In this document: positions 37,012 to 45,933 of the stretch, piece by piece
Position numbering within the stretch: position 1 is the stretch's first letter
How the letters are laid out: the number at the start of each line of letters is the position of its first letter
From: Thalassovita mangrovi
Lineage (GTDB): Bacteria > Pseudomonadota > Alphaproteobacteria > Rhodobacterales > Rhodobacteraceae
DNA: 64,000 nt
Assembly: GCF_009857745.1 (NCBI RefSeq)
Contig: NZ_WWEN01000003.1
Coordinates: 248,001 to 312,000, forward strand
Direction: 5' to 3'
Position numbers and translations under genes: made by a program
Notes under the pieces: model-generated
The model's input: the letters and a program-made list of their open reading frames with translations, nothing else
What the model was told of the DNA's origin: nothing
The model's database searches: none

Positions 37012-37505
37012 GCGCCGTTCTCCTTCAGGGCGTGGTATTTGCGGCGCATTTCAGGGTCCATCATCGCCTCGAGCACCTGGCGGAACCCGGCCACCGCCTG
37101 CGGCCCGGCGGTGCGATAGGCGGCGCGCATCCGCGCCCGCTGGGCGTCGGACAGGGTGCGTTCCAGCTCCGCGCCCGCCTCGGTCAGGAACAGGTGGCGT
37201 TCACGCTTGTCGGCGGTGCCGACCCGGCTTTCCACCAACCCGTCCTCGATCAGCGTGCGCAGCACCCGGTTCAGCGACTGCTTGGTCACCCCCAGCAGCA
37301 CCAGCAGGTTGTTCACCGTCGTGCCCGGCGCCCGGTTGATGAAGTGGATCGCCCGGTGATGCGCCCGCCCGTAAGCCATGCCTTCGAGGATGCGATCGGG
37401 ATCGGCGGTGAAACCGCGATACGCGAAATACATCGCCTCGATTCCCTGACGCAGCTGTTCGTCGGTCAGGAAAAGAAGGTTTTCGCCGGTGGGAATGTCC
37501 CCCAT
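37008..37505 (-). CDS. petP: MarR-family regulator, PetP type
   Basis: 165 residues with a winged-helix core: NLLVLLGVTKQSLNRVLRTLIEDGLV (about 66-91) and a KRERHLFLTEAG wing (about 100-111). It is coupled by ATGA to the PetR-type regulator, as in Rhodobacter. Transcribed divergently from ilvE with a 173-bp AT-richer gap that should hold both promoters. Confidence 0.82.
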   Translation of the reverse strand: MGDIPTGENLLFLTDEQLRQGIEAMYFAYRGFTADPDRILEGMAYGRAHHRAIHFINRAPGTTVNNLLVLLGVTKQSLNRVLRTLIEDGLVESRVGTADKRERHLFLTEAGAELERTLSDAQRARMRAAYRTAGPQAVAGFRQVLEAMMDPEMRRKYHALKENGA

Positions 37506-37678
37506 GAATGCCCCCGAAAATTAATAAACTGCCTGCGGTATGGGCAGCTTAAGTCAGTCTTGTTGACTTTCCAAGATCAACTTGGTACCGAATCGCAGTT
37601 TTCACGCAAGAATATGTCCGATCCGGACCAAGCTTGCGCAACATTCGCAAAGGCGCGCTAGCGCAGGAGGCAAAGAAC

Positions 37679-38545
37679 ATGGCCGGGTACGACGACCGCG
37701 ACGGAAAGATCTGGATGAACGGCAAGCTGGTGGAATGGCGCGACGCCAAGGTCCACATCCTGACCCATGCGCTGCATTACGCCTCCTCGGTGTTCGAGGG
37801 CGAACGCTGCTACAACGGCACCATCTTCAAGAGCGCAGAACATTCGCAGCGGCTGCGCAATTCCGCCAACCTGCTGGATTTCGAAGTGCCCTATTCGGTC
37901 GAGGAACTGGAAAAGGCCAAATACGACGTGCTGGAGGCCAATGGCTGGAAAGACGCCTATGTGCGCGCCATCGCATGGCGCGGCGCCGGCGAAGACATGG
38001 GCGTCGCATCGCGCAAGAACCCGGTTCAGGTCGCCGTCGCGGCCTGGGAATGGGGCAATTACTATGGCGACGCCAAGATGAAGGGCGCGAAACTGGATAT
38101 CGCCAAGTGGCGCCGCCCCGACCCGGCCACCATCCCCTGCGAAGCCAAGGCCGCCGGTCTTTACATGATCTGCACCATGTCGAAACACGCCGCCGAGGAT
38201 AAGGGCTGTTCCGACGCGATGATGTTCGACTATCGCGGCTACGTGGCCGAGGCGACCGGCGCCAACATCTTCTTCGTCAAGGACGGCGAAGTGCACACGC
38301 CGAAGCCCGATTGCTTCCTCAACGGCATCACCCGGCAGACCGTGATCGGCATGCTGAAGGACCGCGGCATCACCGTGAACGAACGCCACATCCTGCCCGA
38401 GGAACTGGAAGGTTTCGAACAGTGCTGGCTGACCGGCACCGCCGCCGAGGTCACGCCGGTGGGCCAGATCGGCGACTACACCTTCGAGGTCGGCGCGCTG
38501 ACCCGCGAGATTTCCGAGGCTTACGAGAAGCTCGTGCGCGCCTGA
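37679..38545 (+). CDS. ilvE: Branched-chain amino acid aminotransferase
   Basis: 288 residues of fold-type IV PLP aminotransferase. The PLP lysine is Lys157 (EAKAAGLYM), preceded by HALHYASSVFEGERCY near 30-45. It interconverts branched-chain amino acids and 2-oxo acids with glutamate. The ATG has GCAGGAGGC 8 bp upstream. Its stop overlaps the start of a citF-like gene (TGATG). Confidence 0.92.
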   Translation: MAGYDDRDGKIWMNGKLVEWRDAKVHILTHALHYASSVFEGERCYNGTIFKSAEHSQRLRNSANLLDFEVPYSVEELEKAKYDVLEANGWKDAYVRAIAWRGAGEDMGVASRKNPVQVAVAAWEWGNYYGDAKMKGAKLDIAKWRRPDPATIPCEAKAAGLYMICTMSKHAAEDKGCSDAMMFDYRGYVAEATGANIFFVKDGEVHTPKPDCFLNGITRQTVIGMLKDRGITVNERHILPEELEGFEQCWLTGTAAEVTPVGQIGDYTFEVGALTREISEAYEKLVRA

Positions 38546-39921
38546 TGGCGGCGCTGCGCGACGCGATTGAACGGGCCGGGGTGAAGGACGGCGCAACGCT
38601 GTCCTTCCACCACCACCTGCGCAATGGCGACGACGCGATGCGGCAGGTGCTGACCACCTGTTCCGACATGGGGCTGCGCGGGTTGCATATCGCGCCCTCC
38701 TCCCTCTTCCCCGTCCACGGCGCTTTGATCCCGTTTGTCGAAAACGGCACCGTGACGCGGATCACCACTTCTTACATGACAGGGCCCTTGGCCGATGCGG
38801 TGCGCGCCGGGCTGCTGCCCCATCCGGTGACTCTGCAAAGCCATGGCGGGCGGGCCCATGCCATTGCCTCGGGCCGGTTGCAGATCGACGCGGCCTTCAT
38901 CGCCGCCCCTGCGGTCGATGCGGCGAACAATCTCAGCGGCGCGGCGGGACCGGCCGCCTGCGGTCCGCTGGGATACGCGATGGTCGATGCGGCCCATGCC
39001 AAACACGTGGTGGCGCTGACCGATCATCGCTGCGAAACGCTGCCGCGTATCTGCATCCCCAGCACCCAGGTCGATCAGGTCGTCGAGGTGGATCATATCG
39101 GCGATGCGACGCAGATCGCGTCGGGCACCACCGGGCGGGCACCTTCCGAACAGGGCAAGGTGATCGCCGATCTGACCGCCCAGCTGATCGCCTGTTCCGG
39201 GCTGCTGCGCGACGGGTTTTCGTTTCAGACCGGGGCGGGCGCGACATCGCTCGCCGTGGCCCGCGCGCTGGCGCCGGAAATGGCGGCGCGCGGCGTTGTG
39301 GGGGATTTCGCGGCGGGCGGCATCACCGGTGCTCTGGTCGACATGTTCCATGAAGGGCTGTTCCGCAAACTGTGGGACGTGCAGGCCTTCGACCTCGCCG
39401 CGGTGCGCTCCTACGCGCAGGACACCAATCACCACGCGATGTCGGCCGATCTCTACGCCAGCCCCGCCCGCGCCGACAGTATCGCCAAACGGCTCGACGT
39501 GATGATCCTCGGTGCGGCCGAGCTGGACCGCGATTTCAACATCAACGTCACCTGCGCCAGCGACGGGCGGATCATCGGCGGATCGGGCGGCCATGCCGAT
39601 ACCGCCGGGGGCGCGAAGCTGCCGATCGTTACCACCACCCTGCGCGCCGGGGGGCATGCCAAGCTGGTCGAAAACCTGACCTGCCTGACCACCCCGGGCA
39701 ACACGATCGGCGCGGTGGTGACCGAGGCCGGTATCGCCGTGCACCCCACCCGGCCCGATCTAGAACGCGCCGCCCGGGCGGCGGGCCTGCCGGTCACCAC
39801 GCTCGACGACCTGCGCCAACAAGCGGGCGAAACGTCCGGCCCCGGGCGCGGCACCGGCCGCATCGTGGCAATCTGCGAAGCCCCCGACGGCCGCGTCATC
39901 GACCAGATCCGCGCGGCGTAA
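38545..39921 (+). CDS. Citrate lyase alpha subunit-like CoA-transferase (CitF-like)
   Basis: 458 residues. It matches citrate lyase subunit alpha (acetyl-ACP:citrate ACP-transferase), for example TLSFHHHLRNGDD near 19-31, then AACGPLGYAMVDA near 132, and GGITGALVDMFHEGLFRKL near 259. The first 50 or so residues of E. coli CitF are missing. No citD, citE, citC, citX or citG lies nearby, so it cannot form a normal citrate lyase from local genes. The 1-nt overlap with ilvE means the two are co-translated. Confidence 0.8.
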   Translation: MAALRDAIERAGVKDGATLSFHHHLRNGDDAMRQVLTTCSDMGLRGLHIAPSSLFPVHGALIPFVENGTVTRITTSYMTGPLADAVRAGLLPHPVTLQSHGGRAHAIASGRLQIDAAFIAAPAVDAANNLSGAAGPAACGPLGYAMVDAAHAKHVVALTDHRCETLPRICIPSTQVDQVVEVDHIGDATQIASGTTGRAPSEQGKVIADLTAQLIACSGLLRDGFSFQTGAGATSLAVARALAPEMAARGVVGDFAAGGITGALVDMFHEGLFRKLWDVQAFDLAAVRSYAQDTNHHAMSADLYASPARADSIAKRLDVMILGAAELDRDFNINVTCASDGRIIGGSGGHADTAGGAKLPIVTTTLRAGGHAKLVENLTCLTTPGNTIGAVVTEAGIAVHPTRPDLERAARAAGLPVTTLDDLRQQAGETSGPGRGTGRIVAICEAPDGRVIDQIRAA

Positions 39922-40055
39922 GCCCCCCCGCGATACGTCACAAAACCTTCCGCCATTTTTCACTCTCCGGTCAGAGGCGCTTTACAGAATCGCCCTTCTC
40001 TCGACGCGTTCATCCACCCCGACACGCCAGGGAAACGCGAAAGGGAAACCTTCAA

Positions 40056-41624
40056 ATGACCAAGCTTCTGAAACCCAGCCGCCGTGCGGTTCTGGCAGGC
40101 GGCACCGCCTTTGCCGCCTCGCTCGCCATGCCGTCGCTCAGCCGCGCCAATGCTCGTCCGGTCTTCACCCACGGGGTGCAGTCGGGCGATGTGACCAATG
40201 CCTCGGGCATGATCTGGACCCGCACCGACCGCCCCGCGAAGGTGATGATGGAGGTCGCCACCACCGAAAGCTTCAAAGATGCCCGCCGCCTGGCCGCGAT
40301 CGACGCGTTGCCGCAAAGCGATTTCGCCGTGAAGCGCCTGGTCGCCGACCTGCCCGCCGATCAGGACATCTTCTATCGTTTCACCGCCGCCGACCTGAAT
40401 GACATCAGCGCCACCTCCGACCCGATCGTGGGCCGGTTCAGGACCGCCCCCGCCGGCCGCCGTGGGGTCCGCTTCGCCTGGTCGGGCGATACCGCCGGCC
40501 AGGGCTGGGGCATCGACGACGAAGGCATGCGCACCTATGCCACCATGGCCCGCCACCAGCCCGATTTCTTCATCCATTCCGGCGACACGATCTATGCCGA
40601 CGGCGCGATGCAGGACGAGGTGACGCTGAAGGATGGCGGCACCTGGAAAAACACCGTGCTGATCGACGAAAAGCGCAAGGTCGCCGAAACCCTGGACGAA
40701 TATCGCGGCCAGTGGAAATACAACATGATGGACGAACATGTCCGCGCGCTGAACGCGATCTGCCCGACCTTCTTCCAATGGGACGACCACGAGGTGGTGA
40801 ACAACTGGTCGGCCTCGAAAGACCTGACCGCCGATGACCGCTATTCTGAAAAATCGGTGCATGTGCTGGCCGCCCGTTCCGCCCGCGCCTTCCACGAAAT
40901 GACCCCGATCAGCTACACGCCGGCCGAACCCGGCCGGGTCTATCGCAAGATCCCCTACGGCCCGATGCTCGACGTGTTCTTCCTCGACCTGCGTTCCTAT
41001 CGCGGCCCGAACCACGATTCGATGGAAACGGAACTGACCGACGACGCCCGCGTGCTGGGCGCCGAACAGATGGCCTGGCTGAAGCGCGAACTGGCCGCTT
41101 CGAAAGCCACCTGGAAGGTGATCGCCTGCGACATGCCGATCGGGCTGATCGTCTGGGACAACTGGAAGGAACAGGCCGGCGCCGAAGGCGTGGCGAATGG
41201 CGATCACGGCACCCCGAAGGGGCGCGAGTTGGAAATCGCGGACCTGCTGCGCTTCATCAAGACCGCCGGCATCGCCAACACGGTCTGGCTCACCGCCGAC
41301 GTGCATTACACAGCGGCGCATCACTACAGCCCCGACCGCGCCCAGATCCAGGATTTCGATCCGTTCTGGGAATTCGTCTCGGGCCCGCTGCATGCCGGCA
41401 CGTTCGGCCCCAACGATCTGGACATGACCTTCGGGCCGGAAGTCCGCTACGTGAAGGCACCCAGCAAGGAACAGGGCGCCAACCTGCCGCCCTCGATGGG
41501 TCTGCAATTCTTCGGCCTGGTCGATATCGACGGCGCCACCCAGCAGATGAAGGTCCGGCTGATGGATCGCGGCGACACCGAGCTGTGGTCGATCACGCTC
41601 GACCCGCAGGGCCTGTCGCTCTGA
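40056..41624 (+). CDS. phoD: Alkaline phosphatase D (PhoD) family protein
   Basis: 522 residues. A Tat signal (SRRAVLAGG at 9-17) and export end SRA near 32 mark a periplasmic protein. The catalytic core is PhoD-type: HGVQSGDVT near 40-48, HSGDTIYAD near 172, DDHEVVNNW near 243, and TADVHYTAAH near 419 with metal-binding Asp and His residues. It releases phosphate from phosphodiesters or phosphomonoesters using Fe/Ca. A G-rich hairpin and a repeat copy follow. Confidence 0.9.
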   Translation: MTKLLKPSRRAVLAGGTAFAASLAMPSLSRANARPVFTHGVQSGDVTNASGMIWTRTDRPAKVMMEVATTESFKDARRLAAIDALPQSDFAVKRLVADLPADQDIFYRFTAADLNDISATSDPIVGRFRTAPAGRRGVRFAWSGDTAGQGWGIDDEGMRTYATMARHQPDFFIHSGDTIYADGAMQDEVTLKDGGTWKNTVLIDEKRKVAETLDEYRGQWKYNMMDEHVRALNAICPTFFQWDDHEVVNNWSASKDLTADDRYSEKSVHVLAARSARAFHEMTPISYTPAEPGRVYRKIPYGPMLDVFFLDLRSYRGPNHDSMETELTDDARVLGAEQMAWLKRELAASKATWKVIACDMPIGLIVWDNWKEQAGAEGVANGDHGTPKGRELEIADLLRFIKTAGIANTVWLTADVHYTAAHHYSPDRAQIQDFDPFWEFVSGPLHAGTFGPNDLDMTFGPEVRYVKAPSKEQGANLPPSMGLQFFGLVDIDGATQQMKVRLMDRGDTELWSITLDPQGLSL

Positions 41625-41634
41625 CCATAAAAGA

Positions 41635-41658
41635 GGGGGCGGTTCAAAACCCGCCCCC
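41635..41658 (+). terminator. Hairpin after phoD (possible terminator)
   Basis: GGGGGCGG/CCGCCCCC stem (41635-41642 and 41651-41658) with loop TTCAAAAC, just after the phoD stop. No pure T-run follows (ATCTTCTT), so it may need help from the adjoining repeat to stop transcripts. Confidence 0.55.
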
Positions 41659-41659
41659 A

Positions 41660-41744
41660 TCTTCTTCTGTTCATAAATATCCCGGGGGAGTCGCCCAAGG
41701 GGCGGCGGGGGCAGAGCCCCCTGCTTCGCCGCGCGGCGAAGCGC
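41660..41744. repeat. Intergenic GC-rich hairpin repeat, copy 3
   Basis: CTTCTTCTGTTC, then AAATATCCCGGGGGAGTCGC, a short variant of the first hairpin (CGCCC-AAG-GGGCG), a second hairpin with GGGGGCAGAGCCCCC, and a third (GCTTCGCC-GCGC-GGCGAAGC). It lies between the convergent phoD and polyamine-type permease genes. Confidence 0.8.
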
Positions 41745-41751
41745 GCCCCTG

Positions 41752-42930
41752 TCAGCTCGGGCTCATCCCGCGCAGACGCTCGGACCGGCGCCGCAGCAAT
41801 TCCACCGTGGTCAGAAGCCCGATCGAAATCACCACCAGGATCGTCGCCACCGCCAGGATGGTCGGCGAAATCTGTTCGCGCAGACCGGTGAACATCTGCC
41901 AGGGCAGCGTCTTCTGCCCGGCCGAGCCGACGAACAGCACCACCACGACCTCGTCGAAGGAGGTGATGAAGGCGAACAGCCCGCCGGAAATCACCCCGGG
42001 CAGGATCAGCGGCATCTGCACCTTGAAGAAGGTGGTCACCGGATCGGCCCCCATATTGGCCGAGGCCCGGGTCAGCGACCGGTCGAAACCGACCAGCGTC
42101 GCCGTCACGGTGATGATCACGAAGGGAATGCCCAACGCGGCATGCGCCAGCACCACGCCGAAATAGGTGCCCTGCAGCCCGATGCGCGAATAGAAGAAAT
42201 ACATCCCCGCCGCCGAGATGATCAGCGGCACGATCATCGGCGAAATCAGCACCGCCATGATGGCGCGGCGGAACGGCACGTGTTCCGCGCTCAGCCCGAT
42301 CGCCGCCAGCGTGCCGAAGCTGACCGACAGCAGCGTCGCCACCGGCGCGATCATCACCGAATTGCGCAGCGCCTGCTGCCAATCGTCATTGGTGAAGAAA
42401 TCGCGGTAATGCTTGAGCGAATAACCCGCCGGGTCGAAGCGCAGCATTTCCGGCGTGAAGGTGAAGAAGTCCTGCGCGTTGAAGCTCAGCGGCATCACCA
42501 CCAGGATCGGGGTGATCAGGAACACCAGGATCGCGCCGCAGATGATGCGGAACGTATAATGCCAAAGCACCTGCATCGGGGTCAGGTAGGGCACCAGCTT
42601 GGCCCGGTAGCGGCCCTCGTACAGCCAGTAGGTGAACCAGCCGAAGAACCAGCCGAAGCCCAGCCCGAGGATCAGCCCGCCGGGCCCGGCCAGCAATCCG
42701 CCGGCCAGCACGAACAGCGCCATCAGTCCCCAACGCATGGGTTTTTCATTGTCGGTCATCTGGGTCATCGCGAAGGCCAGCACCGCCAGCAGCGCGGCGC
42801 CGATCACGATGCCAAGTAGCCCGCTGCCTTGCGCGGTGCCGACGAAGAGCCCGGCAATGCCCCCCGCGGCGGCCACGACCGGCACGTAGAAACTGACGGG
42901 TTTACGGGAAATCGGGGTCAGAGCAGCCAC
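41752..42930 (-). CDS. ABC transporter permease, PotC-like with N-terminal extension
   Basis: 392 residues from a GTG start with AAGGGAGG upstream. The C-terminal 260 or so residues are a normal PotC-type polyamine permease: an EAA-like loop FDRSLTRASANMGADPVTTF, then GVISGGLFAFITSFDEVVV. The first 115 or so residues add about four further hydrophobic segments (for example 13-32, 37-57, 66-83, 85-103), which standard PotC lacks. It is the last gene of a four-gene minus-strand importer operon. Confidence 0.82.
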   Translation of the reverse strand: MAALTPISRKPVSFYVPVVAAAGGIAGLFVGTAQGSGLLGIVIGAALLAVLAFAMTQMTDNEKPMRWGLMALFVLAGGLLAGPGGLILGLGFGWFFGWFTYWLYEGRYRAKLVPYLTPMQVLWHYTFRIICGAILVFLITPILVVMPLSFNAQDFFTFTPEMLRFDPAGYSLKHYRDFFTNDDWQQALRNSVMIAPVATLLSVSFGTLAAIGLSAEHVPFRRAIMAVLISPMIVPLIISAAGMYFFYSRIGLQGTYFGVVLAHAALGIPFVIITVTATLVGFDRSLTRASANMGADPVTTFFKVQMPLILPGVISGGLFAFITSFDEVVVVLFVGSAGQKTLPWQMFTGLREQISPTILAVATILVVISIGLLTTVELLRRRSERLRGMSPS

Positions 42931-43006
42931 GTTTCAGCCTCCCTTTCGCATGGTGCCGGCAGGTGCGGCGAAGCGGTGATCGGTTTCGGTCTTGCGCGTC
43001 ATCGTC

Positions 43007-44659
43007 TTACCCCAGCTTCACGTTATCGATGCCGACGATCTTGTCGTAGACCCAGTAGAGCAGCATCACGACGGCCAGCAGGATCGTCCCGAGCGCGGCG
43101 CCCAGGCCCCAGTTCAGCGAGGACGAGATATGGAAGGCGATCCGGTTCGAAATGAACGTCCCGGTATTGCCGCCGACGATTTCGGGCGTGATGTAATAGC
43201 CGATGGCGAGGATGAAGACGAGCACCGAGCCAGCACCGATCCCCGGCACGGATTGCGGGAAATAGACCCGCCAGAACGCCGTCCAGTTGGTCGCGCCCAG
43301 CGATTTCGCCGCCCGCAGATAGGTCGGCGGAATGGTTTGCATCACCGAATAGAGCGGCAGGATCATGAACGGCAGCAGGATATGCGTCATCGCCACGATG
43401 GTGCCGAACTGGTTATTGATCATCACCAGCCGCGCGTCGTCGGCCACCAGGCCCAGCCAGACCAGCGTATCGTTGATCACGCCCTGTTGTTGCAGCATCA
43501 CCTTCCAGGCCGAGGTCCGCACCAGCAGCGAGGTCCAGAACGGCAGCAGCACCAGGATCATCAGCAGGTTGGCGGTGCGCGACGGCAGGTTGGCCAGGAT
43601 CCAGGCCACCGGATAGCCCAGCATGATACAGGAGAAGGTGATCACCAGGCTCATGAACATGGTGCGCTTGAACAACATCAGATAGATCTGCTGGTTCTCG
43701 GGGCGCTTTTCGATCCCGTCCGGGGTCTTCTGCATGTCGATGGCGTTCAGGTAATAGCCCGAGGTGAATTTCGGCGAAAAGGTCTGGATCACCCGCCAGA
43801 TTTCGGGATCGGCCCAGTCCTTTTCCGCATCGGCGAATTGTTCGGCCAGGCTGACGGTTTCGAAATCGCCGACCGCGCTACCTGCGGCGGTGATGCGAGC
43901 GTCAGAGGCGCCTTTGCCCCCGGTTTTGGCAAGGTCGAGATAGAGCGTGGTGAAGAGGAAATCCTCGATATCCTCTTTCGCCGGATCGTCGCCTTCGGTG
44001 TTCAGATAGGCGACCCAGCGGTCCCAGCTGCGCGCGGTGAAGGGAAGCGCGGTGCGGTTGGATTTATTATCCATCATCGCGACCCAGCTGGCCGGGTCTT
44101 CCCAGCTTGCATCCAGCGCGGTGAACTGGTCGGTGTATTTATCGGTGTCGAACTTGCCGACCTGGCGGCCCGATTTGCGGAACAACGAGGACATTCCGGT
44201 CTGTTCGTAATTCAGCCGGGTGCCCAGACGGGTGTGCAGTTTCTGTTCCTGCGCCAGGAACAGGTCGACATAGAAGGCTTCGAACAGGGATTCGGGCAGC
44301 GGAGCGCCGCCTGCGGAATCCCAGTCGTTCAGAACCACCACCGTTTCGGGCAACGTGTCGGAAACGATTTCGTTTTCCACCGACCGGAACAGCATGCTGG
44401 CGATCGGAGCAATGAAGGTCAGAAGCACGAAGATCAGCAGCGGCGCGATCAGCGCCAGCGCGCGGATTTTCTGCATCCGCAGGGCGCGGGCAAGGCTGCG
44501 CTTGAGCGGGGTTCCGTCCGCTGCCAGGACAGGACCGTCCGGCGCGGCGCCGGGGGCATGGGTCTGTTCGCGCGAATCGAGCGTCGCCGTTTCGTGGAAC
44601 GCGTCTTCCGGTGTCGGCGCGTCGGCTGTCTGTTGGCCAGAGCCCTTCAGTTCGCTCAT
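43007..44659 (-). CDS. ABC transporter permease, PotB-like with large insertion
   Basis: 550 residues against about 280-300 for ordinary PotB. After a soluble, acidic N-terminus (1-60) and the first transmembrane segment (about 66-90), some 235 extra residues (about 91-328) precede the second segment (about 330-352). From there it is a standard permease with the EAA-like loop LRAAKSLGATNWTAF. The insert is soluble, charged and presumably periplasmic. The ATG at 44659 has GGGGAC upstream. Confidence 0.82.
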   Translation of the reverse strand: MSELKGSGQQTADAPTPEDAFHETATLDSREQTHAPGAAPDGPVLAADGTPLKRSLARALRMQKIRALALIAPLLIFVLLTFIAPIASMLFRSVENEIVSDTLPETVVVLNDWDSAGGAPLPESLFEAFYVDLFLAQEQKLHTRLGTRLNYEQTGMSSLFRKSGRQVGKFDTDKYTDQFTALDASWEDPASWVAMMDNKSNRTALPFTARSWDRWVAYLNTEGDDPAKEDIEDFLFTTLYLDLAKTGGKGASDARITAAGSAVGDFETVSLAEQFADAEKDWADPEIWRVIQTFSPKFTSGYYLNAIDMQKTPDGIEKRPENQQIYLMLFKRTMFMSLVITFSCIMLGYPVAWILANLPSRTANLLMILVLLPFWTSLLVRTSAWKVMLQQQGVINDTLVWLGLVADDARLVMINNQFGTIVAMTHILLPFMILPLYSVMQTIPPTYLRAAKSLGATNWTAFWRVYFPQSVPGIGAGSVLVFILAIGYYITPEIVGGNTGTFISNRIAFHISSSLNWGLGAALGTILLAVVMLLYWVYDKIVGIDNVKLG

Positions 44660-44683
44660 TGTCGGTCCCCGTTGGTTTGGTTG

Positions 44684-44707
44684 GGACGGGCCGCGCACGG
44701 CCCGTCC
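44684..44707. other. Perfect hairpin between SBP and permease genes
   Basis: A 10-bp perfect stem GGACGGGCCG/CGGCCCGTCC with loop CGCA, between the SBP stop and the PotB-like start on the minus-strand transcript. No T-run follows it on the minus strand, so it is not a simple terminator there; such hairpins often protect the 3' end of an abundant SBP message. Confidence 0.8.
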
Positions 44708-44726
44708 TTTTCACGTCGTTGCGTGA

Positions 44727-45818
44727 TTACTTGGCCAGCCACGCCTGGAATTTCGCATCCAGATCGTCGCGGTAATCGGCCCAGAATTCGAAGTTATACA
44801 GAACTGCAGTCTTCGAGTTCGCCGGGTCGGTCGGCATATGCGGGGCCATGTCGATGCCCAGATCTGCGTGCTTGCCCACCAGCGGTGCCGAGGACTTACG
44901 CGCCGGACCGTAGGAGATGTACTTGGCCTGGTCGGCCAGACGCTGGGTGTCGGTGGCGAAGTAGATGTAATCCAGCGCGCGCTTCTGGCGCTCTTCGCTC
45001 AGACCGGCGGGGATGATCCAGCCGTCCAGGTCGAACACCTGGTAATCCCACAGCATCGCGACCGGCTGCTTCTGTTCAACGATCAGCGAGAACAGGCGCC
45101 CGTTATAGGTCGAACCCATCACGACTTCGCCATCGGCCAGCAGCTGCGGCGTGTCGGCGCCGGCCGACCACCAGATGACGCTGTCCTTGATGGTGTCCAG
45201 CTTGGCCAGCGCGCGGTCCTGACCTTCTTCGGTTTCCAGCACGTCATAGACTTCGTCGGCCGGAACGCCGTCACAGATCAGCGCCCATTCGACGTTGTTG
45301 ACCGGGCGCTTTTCCAGAGAACGCTTGCCCGGATACTTTTCCAGGTCGAACACGTCGCAGATGTTATCCGGCGGGGTGTCGCCGACCAGGTCGGTGCGAT
45401 AGCCGAAGGTGGTCGAATACACGATCTGCGGGATGAAGCAGTCGGAAACCAGCAGGTCGCCGAAATCGTCCTTGGCCGAGGTGCCGTCGGGCGCCGGGGC
45501 CAGCTGGGTGTCGGGATCGATTTCCAGCGCCAGGCCTTCGTCGCACAGGCGCATCGCGTCGGCGGCAACCACGTCGACCACGTCCCAGGTGACGTTGCCG
45601 GCTTCGTTCATCGCGCGCAGCTTGGCCACCGCTTCGGCCGAGCTTTCATCGTTGATGATGTTGACGCCGGTCTTTTCCATATAGGGTTCGTGATAGGCTT
45701 TCAGCTGCGACTTGGAATAAGCGCCGCCCCAGGACACGATGGTCATGTCTTCGGCAGCAACCGCACCTGCTGCGAAGGCAAGGGCGGTGCTGGCCAAAAA
45801 GATCTTGGTCAGTTTCAT
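44727..45818 (-). CDS. ABC transporter substrate-binding protein (polyamine type)
   Basis: 363 residues. Signal peptide about 1-21 (cleavage near AVAAED). The mature sequence opens TIVSWGGAYSKSQLKAYHEPYMEKTG, the pattern of spermidine/putrescine-type (PotD-like) binding proteins, and later has WWSAGADTPQLLADGEVVMGSTYNGR near 210-235. It should deliver a cationic ligand to the two permeases downstream. GGGAGAA precedes the ATG. The exact ligand is not known. Confidence 0.85.
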   Translation of the reverse strand: MKLTKIFLASTALAFAAGAVAAEDMTIVSWGGAYSKSQLKAYHEPYMEKTGVNIINDESSAEAVAKLRAMNEAGNVTWDVVDVVAADAMRLCDEGLALEIDPDTQLAPAPDGTSAKDDFGDLLVSDCFIPQIVYSTTFGYRTDLVGDTPPDNICDVFDLEKYPGKRSLEKRPVNNVEWALICDGVPADEVYDVLETEEGQDRALAKLDTIKDSVIWWSAGADTPQLLADGEVVMGSTYNGRLFSLIVEQKQPVAMLWDYQVFDLDGWIIPAGLSEERQKRALDYIYFATDTQRLADQAKYISYGPARKSSAPLVGKHADLGIDMAPHMPTDPANSKTAVLYNFEFWADYRDDLDAKFQAWLAK

Positions 45819-45933
45819 TAAATTTCTCCCAGTTTCTTCCCGTATTTAAATATTGGACCCCGGGGTCACGGGCATAACACGAGGGGTCTCAGGCGGTCCG
45901 CACCCCCGGCAGCCGGGGAGGCGGTTTATCCTG

